From assembly GCF_964355755.1 (NCBI RefSeq), contig NC_092678.1:18574922-18634921 (forward strand): a DNA stretch of 60,000 nt. Direction: 5' to 3'. The notes beneath the pieces are model-generated. The model searched no databases. It was not told the origin of the DNA and saw only the letters and a list, made by a program, of their open reading frames with translations. This DNA comes from Antedon mediterranea (lineage: Eukaryota; Echinodermata; Crinoidea; Comatulida; Antedonidae). A program made the position numbers and the translations under genes. The number at the start of each line of letters is the position of its first letter. Position 1 is the first letter of the stretch. Shown piece by piece: positions 10,345 to 21,699 of the stretch.

Positions 10345-13300
10345 TCAAAGTCTTGTGTCTTGTTCCTTTTCGGTCCTGTGAAAACAAATTAATAAGATTG
10401 AATTAATATTAAAATTCAAATAACATAACTGAAAAACATTTAAATTATAGATAAAATATAACAAGTATAATACATTTGTGTAGGCCTACTTACGCTATTG
10501 ATAGAAGCTTTTCATTTTTAACATTTGACCTACAATAGATTCAACACAAATGATGGAATTTGATAAATTATTACTACCACTATTCTCATTTTAAATCAGC
10601 TGTTTTATGCTCTGTCTACACTATCAAACCAGTCAAACAAAAAGTGTAATATGCTTAAATATGGTAGTATGATTATCATCATATCCATATCGAGTTCTGC
10701 GGTGCTGACGTCACGACAGTAGGTGGCGCTGCGTGGTTGCTAGCCGACCAAAACATGCGTTCAACCTGCCTTAGTGACTCAGGTAGAGTCACCAATGCTT
10801 TTGAATAGGCTTATTGAAGTAGTCATTTAAAAAAAATCAAGCTAAGATACATAATTTGATAGAAATACAGATCTATACAGTTTATCAAAATAGTAGCGTT
10901 GAACGCATTTTTTGGTTGACTAGCAACCATGCAGAGCCATCTATCGTTGTGACGTCACACCACAGAACTCTATATGTGCACATCACATTTTTACATACAA
11001 ATGTTGATAGTGTAGACAGAGTTTTACTTACCCAAGTTCTTCCCCTTCCTTTATAGTTTGAGGGAGATTTAGGCCACTCGTTTCTGGCAAAAGTAGAGCA
11101 AGCATACCGGCAACAATCGACAAACTTCCAAATATCAGATATGGAAGTTGCTCCAAAATGACGCCTAGATAGAGGACCTGAGGTGCGATTACGCCTCCAA
11201 TGCAGCCGAACATTGAACATAGTCCGACTGCCGTGCTTCTGATGAAATTAAATAAAAATAAATTTAAACAATTTGGCATTTAAACAAAATGTAATTCACA
11301 GTGTCTGATCTAGAAAGCTTGATATTACTTTAATTCTTGGCGTGTCATAAATATTTCCTTGAGCTGGAATCTTTGGGCCCGCTGGTGGCGCACGTAAAAA
11401 AGAATGTCTAGATCATAATAGTGTAATGAAACCTAAACGGTGTGCGCTATATTGACGGTATTAATGTATCAAAATATCCAGAAAAGTGTCGACAAAAAGT
11501 AATCGGTCACATACAATGTTTGTTCCCACCGGTAATAAAAGAGGTATCATTAGCTGTGATGACGCCACTAAAATGTTGTAGGGATTTTAGTCGCGTGCGT
11601 GCAACGCAATATCTCACTATATCGGTCAGTCTGTAAATACTAAAGCTTGGTTCCCACTAGAACGTAACGCAAGGACGTAAACGCAACGCAAGCGTTTTAA
11701 CCAATGACAAGCGAAGTTAAAGACAGTTAGCAATCACAAGCGAATAAGCCATCGATTGTGATTGGTCAATTCACTTGCGTTGCGTTACGTCCTTGCGTTG
11801 CGTCGCTAGTGGGAACCACGCTTTACTCAAATGTTCTTACGCGACTGCAGCCATGTACTGTATTATGGCATTTTTAAATGTACAACATAAGAATTGAGAT
11901 AACTACCTACAGCATATAAACATAGGAACTCCCAACAGTTTATTAGTTTGTTCTATACCCAATACAACCGCGTAGCCATGTTTCTGTTTGTGGTTTTCAC
12001 ATTCCCTACGAATTCTGTAAGTACGACCTTTTTAACATTCTTTTCGTTTCGACAACAATAATTAATTATAAAATTACGCAATGTTCTTCCTACCTGATAG
12101 GTGTCGGGTAAATCTCAGCACAAACAATGTAGATAATTGTGAAAGAGGCCGTAATCCCAAACTTTCCTATCATTCCAAATGTTACCATCAGAACTTCATT
12201 TGCTATCGAAAAATCACAGTAATTATTTTAGTTATACGACGATTAATACTAATAGTGAGAGCTGTCGATTGCATTTGTCTTCGCATCCGATTCTCCAATT
12301 AAATATGTATTATTGAACGATCATTAAATAATGCGTACTATTGCATGCCATGTGACCCATAATCGTCCAATCATATGACATGAATTTTTAAGTAAATGCA
12401 ACTAATCAATACAAGTTTAAATGTATATACAGTAATTAATAAATATTTGTTATCATTAATGTAATACTCACGTAAAAAGGAAGTACTGATGCAGGCTACT
12501 CCGGCTAAAATCATTGTTGCACACAGTATCAATCTGCGTCCCATACGTTCAATTGCGAGCCATGAAAGAATAAGAGCGGGAATTTCGACGAGACCAGACA
12601 ACGCGTTGGCAATATAATCATTGGATCCCAAGGTTACCGCACTTAGTGACAATCCATAATAAACCATAGAATTTACAAACCTAAAAATAGATATCAAAGT
12701 GTGTAAACTTGTAAAATTAACACACATAGTTATTACTAAAAGGTGACCTCGCTTCGTTCGCTCACCCTCTAGTGTACACGATGGTACTCGGCTTAGTTTA
12801 ATAATAGTTGTAGAAGGACGTTCTGGGCGTTCAGTAACTTGTTTCGGCGTGGTGTGTTACCATTTAAAATGTAATGTATAATGTGTAGCCCAAGTCTTTT
12901 TTTGCTCACGTTGGTTACGTTAAACTAATGCATGTGTATTATTATTATTATTATTATTATAGGTTGCACCGTAATATGTGACGCTGTATCATATGACCTA
13001 ACCTTAATCCTAATACTACAGGCGCCATATGCGACACTGTATTACATATAATGGACAAATTATGATATACCGTACAGATAATCGATTGGATAATTGTTAC
13101 CAAATCAAAGTGACGATTATGAATCGCATCCGGAAGTTCCTCTTACGTAAGAGGTCAAGTCCATTACATGATGGGGTCTTCTCTTTTATCTTTAAAAAAA
13201 TGAAAACATAAATGATAAGAAAGTAAGAAATAAAAGTAAAGAAAATATAAAGCAATATTCCAAGCCTTATCTTGGCACGCACATTATTTTCGCAACATAA

Positions 13301-16300
13301 AAGTAGCGTAAGTGACAGAAGTACTACTGTATAATAATATAGGTCCTATTCAATCAATCAATCAATCAATCAATAATTTTTATTTCTCAAATAAAAACAA
13401 AATACAGTTAACATTTTCTAAAAATAATAGATAATAAATGAGAAAAAGGGGTACCCCACTGGAAGCTTAAGCTTTAAAATGTGGGGTCCTGGCAACATAT
13501 TCTCCATCGATGAAAGAATGTGATTCAGTATACGTCACTTTGCATCTAAATAGAGTATAAAACTAATAAACACATTTAAAAGGGTCTTTCACACCGTACC
13601 TGTTCCGACACGTTTCCGATCCGGCGCCGGCACATCAAATCGAACGTCAATGTTTCGTTTTCAGAACGCTCTACGCGTCTATGCGCCAATCGATACATTA
13701 TAGCGGTTTCGAAACGCTACGAATACGATAACGAAAAAGGATACGTCACGCACACGTATTCGATTTCGTCGTAAGCCATTAAAAATCTGTTTCACATTGC
13801 AACGAAATATTGAGGGCGCCGTCCAAAATATGACTGGGGTAAATTTGACGCACGTAGGCCAAGCGTAACATTAAAGCGATTGAAGAATGCTATTTATCAA
13901 ATTTGTCCTGGCAGTTTAGTAAATTACTTTTATTAGTAAATTACTTTCAGTAAATCTATAATTATATTACAATCATAATTCGTTTTGTTGATAAGAATAT
14001 GAATCAGCTCAAAAGTTTCACAAATGTGTGACGTATCCGTTTTTGTTATCGCATTCGTAAGGTTGCGAAACCTTCTTCATTGACCTTTATTATGGTTTTC
14101 TGACGCCGGACCGGAACCGGACCAGAACCGGACCAGAACCGTGCCGGAAAAAGTGTGAAAGGCTCTTAAAAGAGTATAAAAGCAACACATTCAATACCTC
14201 AGTAGATACATCTGTAACATCACGACTGCAAATGGTTTTACAGATATCACTGTGCTCTTCAAAACGTTGACTTAATACACAAGCACGTTTTAATATTTTG
14301 TTTGCTCTCTTCATTTTGTTTATTGAGTGAAGCCAACGCGGTGATTCTGGAACAAGACTATAATAATATTATACATTAATCTTACATTGGTGTTTAAATC
14401 TCTCCGATCCTTTAAACGAAGTTACTCAATTTATATTAGGCCTACAATCATACTGAATTCAAAGTAAACTTTTGACATAAAAGTATGCCATTTGTTTATC
14501 ATGTTTTTATATTTTTACAAGATTAGAGTATGACTTACATAAATATCAAAGTGCATACAAGTGCGTCTGCAATAGTTATTGCCATTATCAGATACCGCCA
14601 GTATGGAATCAAGTAGGCGAACACAGATGTAATCATGTATCCAATAGCCCACTGGATGGACAAAAACATTCCCGCTAGACAACGTCTTGATGGACCAACG
14701 AACTCGCAACCTGAAATAGAATAAGTTTTTTCTCGAGAAACTATTTGTAACAACCACATTTAATTCAATAGTAAACACAAATTACAGTAGTAATGATACG
14801 TAGTAGATTGAAAATACCATATTCATCTATTTTGTCGTTATAACGTGTAGACACATGTCTTTCATAAAACGAACATTTCTGCAAAAACATAACGAGAGTG
14901 ATAGCGCAGGCGCAGTGGAAACCAGCTACAGTATCATTATGATAAAGACGAAATAAATTGTATGTATCTTTGGAGGAATGTACTGTATGCGGGTGAACTG
15001 AAAATATTGATAAATCATGGTACAAACTACAGTTGGGCCACATTAGAATCCAACAAGTTAGCCGTAGTATTAAAAATATGTGTTTTACTACTTGCCTATC
15101 ACATATGTTGAAATGATTGCGCCTTCAAAAAACGCCGCTGATATGGTGGTTGCAGCAACGTACATCCAATACCATTGTGATAATAAAGTTACGATGTTGC
15201 AACATATGTATGTAGTCATACAGAGCACCAACGTTCGCTTTCGTCCAAGTCTGAAGAAAGGACAGAATGAGAATCACTCCATATCCGCCGTCATCTACAA
15301 ATTTGATAGGTCTACCAATACCATAAATATCGAATCCCCACTGCGTTAATTAATAATATTTATTAATGAAAATAATGTATTTCGTAGTTGTATTATCTTC
15401 ATCGTCGTTTTCATGGTTTTGTCGTCGTTTTCGTCGTCGTTTTCATGGCTTCGTCGTCGTTTCGTCTTCGTTTTCGTCATCGTTTTCATGGTTTCGTCGT
15501 TGTTTTTGTCGTCGTTTTCATGGTTTCGTCTTCGTTTTCGTCGTCGTTTTCATCGTCGTTTTCATGGTTTCGTCATCATCCTTTTTGCAGATGTTATACG
15601 TAAAATCAAGGATGAAATAAATAACATTCATTATTATAAACCATGTACAGTCTGGGTAATGAATGGACCAACCACCACCAACTAATCCAAAATACTGATT
15701 TTAGCGACGCAACGTAACGCAATGTAGCGACGTATAGACGCAAAGTGCTGTAATGCGTAATTATAAGTGGTAACCGACTACGCAACAGTGCTGTAAACAT
15801 CGCGCAAGTTTGATTTCACGCAGGCGGGTTCAAACACAATTATCGGAAGAGCATTTTCTTACGTTTCGTAGATTGCGTCACCAGTGGGAACCACGCTTAA
15901 TGCAGACCAGAACAATCCTTTTACTTATTCTGTTTGGATAGAATATTACATTACGTTACGTTACATTACGCTTTATACTTGTGTATGTACAGATAGTTAC
16001 TGTACCTGTCACTGATGCATCCAAATATCCCAGATCCAACCAATACACCAACGTATTGCAATGAAAGAGCCAACGGTACCAAGTAAGCATCGCCACATAC
16101 CAGTTCAAACTGAAACAAAGATAAACAATCCATCAGTACTGCATTGAAATGTACGATAATGTCATGTAGAATAACCCTTTTTTCGTCGCGTGCAACGCAA
16201 CTCTACAGCTCACTATGTCGGTCGATTGGTAGTCGGTCGGTCGGTCGGTAAACACTAACTTAAGCACGCGACTGCAGCCATCTATATGGCCTTGTTATGA

Positions 16301-17063
16301 CCTTCGATTGGATTTTCCGGCGCTGGATCGGAACCGTGCCAGAACAGGTGTGAAAGACCCTTTACACCTGTTCCGACAATCGAACGTCAATGTTTCGTTT
16401 TTACGCAGCTACGCGCATATCGATTATCGCATAGCCGCGTGGAGCGTCGTGAAAACGAAACATTGATGTTCGATTCGCCGGACCGGAACCGTGCCGGAAC
16501 AGGTGTGAAAGACCATTTAAAGGAGCATTTCAAGACGCTTGGTGTGTATTACAATATACACTTTTAACCCGGAGCTACCCTTATAATATGTGTTTTTAAT
16601 AAAGTACAGTACCACAAACCTCCTGTGTGATAGATGTTTTATACTGAGTAGTGTCAAACTCGTATCCACCGATGCAAATATACAACGTATCGTTGTTTAA
16701 AGTCGTATTTGAATTGAAATCATACTCGGTCAAATCATACCGGCTGCATTGTGTTTCGTTTAAAACTGTGCTTGGTTTGTCCACTGGATGGTGTCCATGC
16801 TTCAATGCTGAACATCCTGCTCTATCTAAGTTCAATTCCAAACAACGGTCACCAACATCGTCCATTTGACACCAAAAGTCAGTCTCGGGAAAGAGAAAGA
16901 CAACGGCTAAAGAATTCCAACCCACAGACGTTATGCATAGACTAAGTACTAGAAAAGAAAGAAGAAAATACCGATTACAAGATCCGATGTGTTTAAAAAT
17001 GTCGTCAAAATAAAGAATAGTAAGCCTATCCGTATTGTTGTTTTCGTCTCCTCCACATTCCAT
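10345..17063 (-). CDS. SLC22-family organic ion transporter, 10 exons, complete
   Basis: Plasma-membrane major facilitator carrier of the organic cation/anion/carnitine class. Exons on the minus strand: 17063-16620, 16109-16006, 15250-15096, 14710-14539, 14357-14198, 13189-13101, 12680-12472, 12202-12094, 11238-11032, 10375-10345. Phases agree at every junction and total 1680 nt, 559 aa plus stop, the usual family length. Landmarks: TM1 at about residues 30-55; a large extracellular loop in exon 1 with several cysteines and N-glycosylation sites (NET, NTT, NDT); the MFS loop motif SDRLGRKR (about 181-188); PESPRWL (295-301) opening the cytoplasmic loop; WFVNSMVYYGLSL (about 375); GKFGITASF with AEIYP (about 455-479); LLPET near the C-terminus. 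Intron 3 has a GC donor, all others GT. MITEs fill introns 1, 2, 5, 8 and 9. Substrate (cation, anion or zwitterion) cannot be told from the sequence. The start is the first ATG before the TM1 exon. Confidence 0.95.
10607..11027. mobile_element. MITE family 1 copy carrying a nested MITE, in SLC22 intron 9
   Basis: Outer termini GCTCTGTCTACACTATC (about 10609) and GATAGTGTAGACAGAG (about 11020) are inverted. The right end stops about 4 bases from the GTAAG donor of SLC22 exon 9 (GT at 11031-11030 on the minus strand). The unit is interrupted by the element at 10692-10970. Confidence 0.8.
10692..10970. mobile_element. Nested MITE with GAGTTCTG(C/T)GGTG termini
   Basis: Left GAGTTCTGCGGTG then TGACGTCACGACAGTAG; right GTTGTGACGTCACACC then CACAGAACTC. 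The arms pair over roughly 60 bases, including GGTTGCTAG / CTAGCAACC. No coding capacity. Confidence 0.8.
11574..11875 (+). repeat. AGTCGCGTG repeat copy split by a family 2 MITE
   Basis: The left part TTTTAGTCGCGTGCGTGC with TATCGGTCAGTCTGT and the right part ACGCGACTGCAGCCATG match the repeat seen uninterrupted at 16180-16300 and 36163-36284. The MITE at 11643-11823 sits between them. Confidence 0.7.
11643..11823. mobile_element. MITE family 2, intact copy with TA target duplication
   Basis: AAGCTTGGTTCCCACTAG ... CTAGTGGGAACCACGCTT, flanked by TA at 11641-11642 and 11824-11825. It lies in SLC22 intron 8 within the AGTCGCGTG repeat. Confidence 0.85.
13340..13510 (-). repeat. LINE 3'-end fragment
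   Basis: On the minus strand the segment runs from a GGGGTACCCC-bearing 3'UTR into AATAAAAATT and a tetranucleotide ATTG tail, the form of a CR1/L2-like 3' end. It lies in SLC22 intron 5. Confidence 0.55.
13579..14170. mobile_element. MITE family 3 (TCTTTCACACC termini), long copy
   Basis: Left AGGGTCTTTCACACCGTACC and right GTGTGAAAGGCTCTT are inverted; subterminal CCGGAACCGGACCAGAACC-type repeats follow. The second, shorter copy is at 16360-16515. Both are in SLC22 introns. Confidence 0.7.
15395..15590. repeat. Minisatellite with TTTTCATGG(T/C)TTCGTCGTC-like unit
   Basis: About nine variable units mixing TTTTCGTCGTCG and TTTTCATGGTTTCG, in SLC22 intron 2. All three forward frames stay open because the unit lacks stops; the resulting low-complexity frames are not genes. 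Confidence 0.85.
15700..15898 (-). mobile_element. MITE family 2, CGCCTGCG subfamily, inverted orientation
   Basis: Internal GATTTCACGCAGGCGGG is the complement of the subfamily signature; the right end is CAGTGGGAACCACGCTTAA. It lies in SLC22 intron 2. Confidence 0.7.
16180..16300 (+). repeat. AGTCGCGTG / GGTCGGTC repeat
   Basis: A degenerate left end (TTTCGTCGCGTGCAACGC) followed by TCACTATGTCGGTC, several GGTC units, then GCACGCGACTGCAGCCATC and TATATGGCCTTGTTA. Same family as 36163-36284 and 56785-56890. Confidence 0.75.
16360..16515. mobile_element. MITE family 3, short copy
   Basis: The left GACCCTTTACACCTGTTCC and right GGAACAGGTGTGAAAGACC are inverted; the ACGAAACATTGA / CAATGTTTCGT arms pair inside. 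It lies in SLC22 intron 1. Confidence 0.75.
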
Positions 17064-17154
17064 TTTGGCTCCAGTGTTAGAATCAACTTTTTATTAACTT
17101 CGCTAGCTTTATATGCGCAAGAATCGTCATTGTTATGCAGATTGAGTTTTACAT

Positions 17155-17580
17155 GCAGTTAATATCAAGCGATTCAAATGACTGAGTGGTTAAGTTAAAG
17201 AGACCAACAATATTAGCATGTGTTCGAGCCAGATTCATGCAGTTAATATCAAACGAGACAAAATGACCAAAATGGTTAAGGCAGGGGCGCCGTTTACCGT
17301 ACCTAAATGGTTACTTTTAGTAAAGAGACCAACAATATCGAACATTTGTTCGAGGCTGATTCGTGCAGTTGATATTAAGCGATTCAAATGGCTGAGTGGT
17401 TAAGGCAGGGGCGCTGTTTACCGTACCTAAATGGTTACATTTAGTAAAGAGACCAATACTATCGGCATGTGTTCGAGGCCGATTCGTGCAGTTAATATCA
17501 AACGAGACAAATGACCATAGTTTACCGTACCTAAATGCTTACCTTTAGTAAAGAGACCAATAATGTCTCGCTACTAGTAG
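17155..17580 (+). repeat. Tandem array of tRNA-derived SINE heads (four units)
   Basis: Units start with GCAGTTAATATCAA (or close variants) at 17155, 17239, 17365 and 17488. Complete units (126 and 123 bp) contain an A-box-like GGCTGAGTGGTTAAGGC, the phrase GTTTACCGTACCTAAATGG, and a B-box GTTCGAGGC. Units 1 and 4 have internal deletions. Only the tRNA-like head is repeated, not the SINE body found at 4090-4360. The array begins about 90 bp upstream of the SLC22 start codon, inside its presumed promoter/5'UTR. Confidence 0.8.
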
Positions 17581-17879
17581 TTCTAGTGATGCAACAACTA
17601 GGGAAATAACAATTCACAGAGAGTTTTTGTAATGTTGCATGGGATGAGTGTTAATACAGTAATGTGAAATAAAGAATGATGTGATATGTCAATATATAAT
17701 CACAAAATCAGTTGGAGTAAAGTCTTTAAATCTAAAGGCATTTATTGTCCATTCTCTAAAATCATCCAGCGCGATCCACTGGATTAATCCCTGACAGATC
17801 AGTGGAATGTAGGCCTACCGGGCACTACTACCTCCCAATTTGGAAAAAATGCCCCCAAGATGACCTTTGTGTAGTTGAC

Positions 17880-19057
17880 TTTAATCTAAATAGCGCCCAT
17901 AGTTCATGTCATTAATTACAAGAAAGTCAATAAATTCATAATGTACAAAAAAAGAACCCCCAAAAATTTGGTCGAAATATTGAATAGCACAACTCCTGTA
18001 TTTTGCCAAATATTTCGCTCATTGTTTTTTTTTAAATTATTGTTCAACAGTTCTTCCACTATTACCAGTTACAATCGTTGCAGCTGTTAATTTTAAAGGA
18101 AAATATTATTCAAATGAACATTGGTAAGTTTATCTAGTAATAATCAAACGCCTTTGATTATTATTTCTTCAAATTTCTCCACAGCGGTTTCCGATAATGA
18201 TTAAATTTACACAGAGCCATATAGTGTATATAGAGAGTTATGGCATTGCGTTCACGGATTTTAGAAAGTCACGTGGTGTGCACGCCGGCCATGTTTGTGT
18301 CCAACTATGCCTATGAAGCGTATGGAGTCGAATCATTTGCTTAAAAAATGTATAACATTCTCAGGGCTTTAAATATCGAATTTAATATCAAAACAATCAA
18401 TTTGTTTAAAGGTTTTTGTTAAGATAATAACGAAATCATAAAGTTACTGCGAACATGATTTTAAACAACAACATGTAAAAACAATGCATTACTATAGAGA
18501 ATCGCTGTACAAACTAAACGCACACGCGTAGAGCGTGCATGGAGCGCACAACCAGAACCGTTCCGAAATTGCTATTTTTGTTGTTTAAAATCATGTTCGC
18601 AGTAACTTTATAATTTTTTGTATTATTTTAACAAAAACCTTAAAACAAATTGATTGTTTTGATATTAAATTCGATAATTAAAGCCTTTTGAACGTTATAC
18701 ATTTTCAGAACAAAAGACTCAACTCCATACGCTACATAGGAATAGACACAAACACGGCTTCTAATCCATTCGAAGTCGTAACTCTCTCTATACAGTATAT
18801 GGCTCTGAATTTACAAGAACTAGCGCGCCCTCAATCTCATATTGGTTCCTGAACTATGAAGGAGACGCTGTTCGCCATGGGCCACCTTCAATTTCCCAAT
18901 ACTTATACTGTAGTTTAATTAAAACTTCTTTTTTTTTATTTTTAGTTGTTTTATGAAGCCTGGACCCACGTTATACGGTTGGATATTAGCCATCTCAGCC
19001 ATCATCCTCGCGATTAATTTCGTCTTATACACACTAATCATTCGCACACTCTGTTAA
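17880..19057 (+). pseudogene. Truncated 3' remnant of an adhesion GPCR gene (TM4-TM5 exons)
   Basis: The sequence is collinear with 34770-35415 of receptor A, including intron DNA. An exon at 18051-18123 encodes VLPLLPVTIVAAVNFKGK, equivalent to exon 13 with one extra codon. After an intron carrying a 596-bp foldback insertion, an exon at 18946-19057 encodes CFMKPGPTLYGWILAISA and TM5, then ends in a premature TAA at 19055-19057. Homology to receptor A stops just before that, so TM6-TM7 are missing. Splice signals at both exons remain intact (TTCAACAG; TTTTTAG). It is most simply a leftover of a third copy in the tandem array. Confidence 0.88.
18212..18807. mobile_element. hAT-like foldback element with 8-bp target duplication
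   Basis: 596 bp. It starts CAGAGCCATATAGTG and ends TATATGGCTCTG. The two arms are complementary over roughly 290 bp each, around a short GC-richer centre near 18500. It is flanked by AATTTACA at 18204-18211 and 18808-18815. The paralogous intron of receptor A holds a single AATTTACA at 35194-35201 with no insert. An 8-bp duplication and a CAGAG-type end fit hAT transposition. No transposase is encoded. Confidence 0.9.
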
Positions 19058-19149
19058 TTACAGTCCTCTTCGTCTAAGTCCTGTTGCGTAAAGTTTCTAA
19101 TGTCTCGGTTTCCTCAAGTATATATAGTGTTTTTATTACTTCGTCCCCC

Positions 19150-19518
19150 TTAAAGCTGTATTGTCCCCATGAAAAAATAATTCTTAAACAAATTTTGTTG
19201 AATATTCCCTTTTAATGTAACATAATATTTATTCACTTTGATCAAAAATTGGATTGGAAAAAAAATGTATTTACCTGAAAAAATGTAATTTAAAGCAAAA
19301 AATTGTCAAATTGGCTGCCAGCCAATGAATTTTTGGTTAAATTTAACAATTTAATTTGTCATTTTACAAGTGAAAACATTATTTTTCTTTTGATTTTTTC
19401 CTATGGAAGTGATTACAGTACCTTTATTAAAAATACAAAATACTGTAACTTATTCATCAAGTCTAATATATTTAATATTTATTTTTTTTATGTTTTTGGG
19501 GGACAATCCAACTTTAAA
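19150..19518. mobile_element. MITE family 4 (TTAAAG.TG.ATTGTCCC termini)
   Basis: Left TTAAAGCTGTATTGTCCCC and right GGGGGACAATCC.ACTTTAAA form an inverted pair. A second copy lies at 29797-30341. The open frame at 19303-19563 is AT-rich and runs out of the element; it is not a gene. Confidence 0.65.
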
Positions 19519-20179
19519 ACTTACATTTCTAAATGCTGTTTCCCATTTCGAATGACAGAATGAAGTAGTAAAATATATGATTATCATTGATTATATTTTT
19601 ATATTTTATATCGAATTCTCAATTCAAAAAGATACAAGTTGTTTGTAATTGTTTTAATTGTAATAGCTCTCATATATAAATTTGCTGATACATAATGCTG
19701 CTATTATAGTTAAATGATTATTGTATTTTGAATTACTTTATTATTTTCGAAACCAAATAATGCTGTTTCACTCCTCATATTAATTTTTATGGAAAGTAAT
19801 TATTTTATAAACTATTATTTTCCATAGACTATTAATTTGTATGCAATAGATGAAAACATGTTCTGTATCATCAGTCGTATTACATACATACGTCGTATAA
19901 CAACTGTTATCGTTAGATTGACCAGTTTGTAATACCTCCCAATATTCCTGACATGTTAGGGAGTAACAGATTTGTGTGAGTATATGCTAAAGATTTTTGA
20001 CGAGCATAACTCGACTAGATGTGGGTCAAAATTACCGTTCCAGTTGAAGTTGTTCTTCCATATATACGGAGTGTTCTATCGAAATTGTATATAATATCCA
20101 AATTGTATATATCTTTAAGTTTTATGATTGCTACTTCGATAAATCTGGTATGAAAAAAAATGTTTCCATTATGAGTAAT
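19519..20179. other. Noncoding DNA, nothing recognised
   Basis: AT-rich, with no supported feature. Confidence 0.4.
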
Positions 20180-21565
20180 TCAATTCAATTAAATTCAATT
20201 TCTTTTTATTTCGGAAATATCATCCGTATTAATAAACTTATAAACAGAAAAGAAAACTCGTAAACTTCTCCATCTACAATACATTTTGGAGTTATGGAGC
20301 ATATGTTTGTAAACACAAGCAACAATGATATTACCTCTAATCAACATACGTTGCATGAAACTATAGGTAGATTTACGCATGTACTCATTAAAGGAAGGGA
20401 CATCATGTTCAATAAACATTGTACTGGCAGCGATTTTTTTTTTCGTACATAAGTTGGGGACCCCTCATGAAACGTCACAAAATAAACATGAATAATTCAT
20501 CAGTTAAATTTGTTGTTCCGTGTGCACCCAAGCGTATAGCAACAAGAAGTGATTACACAACTGCGATACGATACTTTCTACAGTAGGCCTAGGATTCTAA
20601 GTCAATTCACGTGATTGCCTTCGCGCACTCTTCTTCACATAAAATGTGTCGAGTCGAGGCTAATCGACAGCTAGGCAAGACATTAAACTAAGTAGTAATT
20701 CATTGGACGTAGCCCAAAGAAAGCTTAGACCCACAAGAATAAAGAATGTGTATAATTTGTGTACTGTATTTTTTTAATTCTGCTATTTTATTATCAAACA
20801 ATATGCATGTACTCAAAGGAACTTTAAAAATGCGCGTATATGAACACATGAGATGGGAAGATTTGACCCACGAGAATAAAAAATGTATTTTTGTGTAATG
20901 TTTATTGTTTAATTTTGCTGACTTATTACTCGGATTGTGTCATACCAAAGATAGTGTAACTATCTTTGGTCATACCTAACACACACACGTCACACAACAC
21001 ACCCACACAGCTACTACTAGAATAGACATGGGTTTAGAGACTAATAATTAGGCCTAATAGTATTAATAGAAACTATAATTTTAACACGTAATTCTTTAGT
21101 AATAAATTATATTAAAAACACCATAAACTAAAGGCTGATTATTTCGACAATCCACACAAAACGCCGCTATTCTTCTATGAAATCGCACGCCGCAACAACA
21201 GCGGAGATAGGCCTAGAATCGTACCGCACTCTTGTGTAATCACTTCTTGTTGCTATACGCTTGGGTGCACACGGAACAAGAAAATTTAACTGATGAATTA
21301 TTCATGTTTATTATTTGTGACGTTTCATGAGGGGGTCCCCAACTTATGTACGAAAAAAAAATCGCGTACTGGCACTACTACTTCTAGAGACATTACGTAT
21401 GCGGCGCAGAGCATTATTGTAGCATACATTAAGAGATCTAATAGTCTTCATACGATAGTTACACCAAAGGGCTGCACAATACATATTAATACAGTAAGAT
21501 CTAAAGTGACAACATTTAACATTTGTAGAGCATTTTATAAATTTGCAATTTGTATTGTTTCAAAT
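20180..21565 (-). mobile_element. LINE fragment (RT C-terminal domain), interrupted by a foldback element
   Basis: On the minus strand a frame opens near 21550 and reads INMYCAALWCNYRMKTI, then RSLNVCYNNALRRIRN up to about 21375. It resumes at 20429 with TMFIEHDVPSFNEYMRKS and TYSFMQRMLI, ending near 20195 and followed by AAATAAAAAGAAATTG and an (AATTG)-like tail. This is the C-terminal region beyond the RT of RTE/CR1-type LINEs. Removing the element at 20430-21365 plus one copy of the target duplication restores the frame. No catalytic RT motif remains. Confidence 0.75.
20430..21365. mobile_element. Mutator-like foldback element with 9-bp target duplication
   Basis: 936 bp. The left end is GCGATTTTTTTTTTCG followed by TACATAAGTTGGGGACCCC; the right end is the inverted copy finishing CGAAAAAAAAATCGC. 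Arms match over roughly 150-190 bp, including GCAACAAGAAGTGATTACAC and its complement. Flanks are GTACTGGCA at 20421-20429 and 21366-21374. A 9-bp duplication with long terminal inverted repeats is the hallmark of MULEs. The loop (about 20640-21170) has no transposase frame, so the copy is non-autonomous. Confidence 0.88.
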
Positions 21566-21699
21566 GGTTTGATAGGATTATATGTTTTGTCTATGTCAAA
21601 ACATTTATTAAATTTGAACCATGAGCAAGGTGGAGCACTTTTAATCCACCTAATTCATATTCGCTGGTCGTTGTGCCTCTTTTAACCCCCTCGGATCTA

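Noticed and set aside
15366-15685. Phe/Val/Arg-rich frames of 71-90 codons
   Set aside because: Translations of a simple minisatellite in SLC22 intron 2, open in all three frames.
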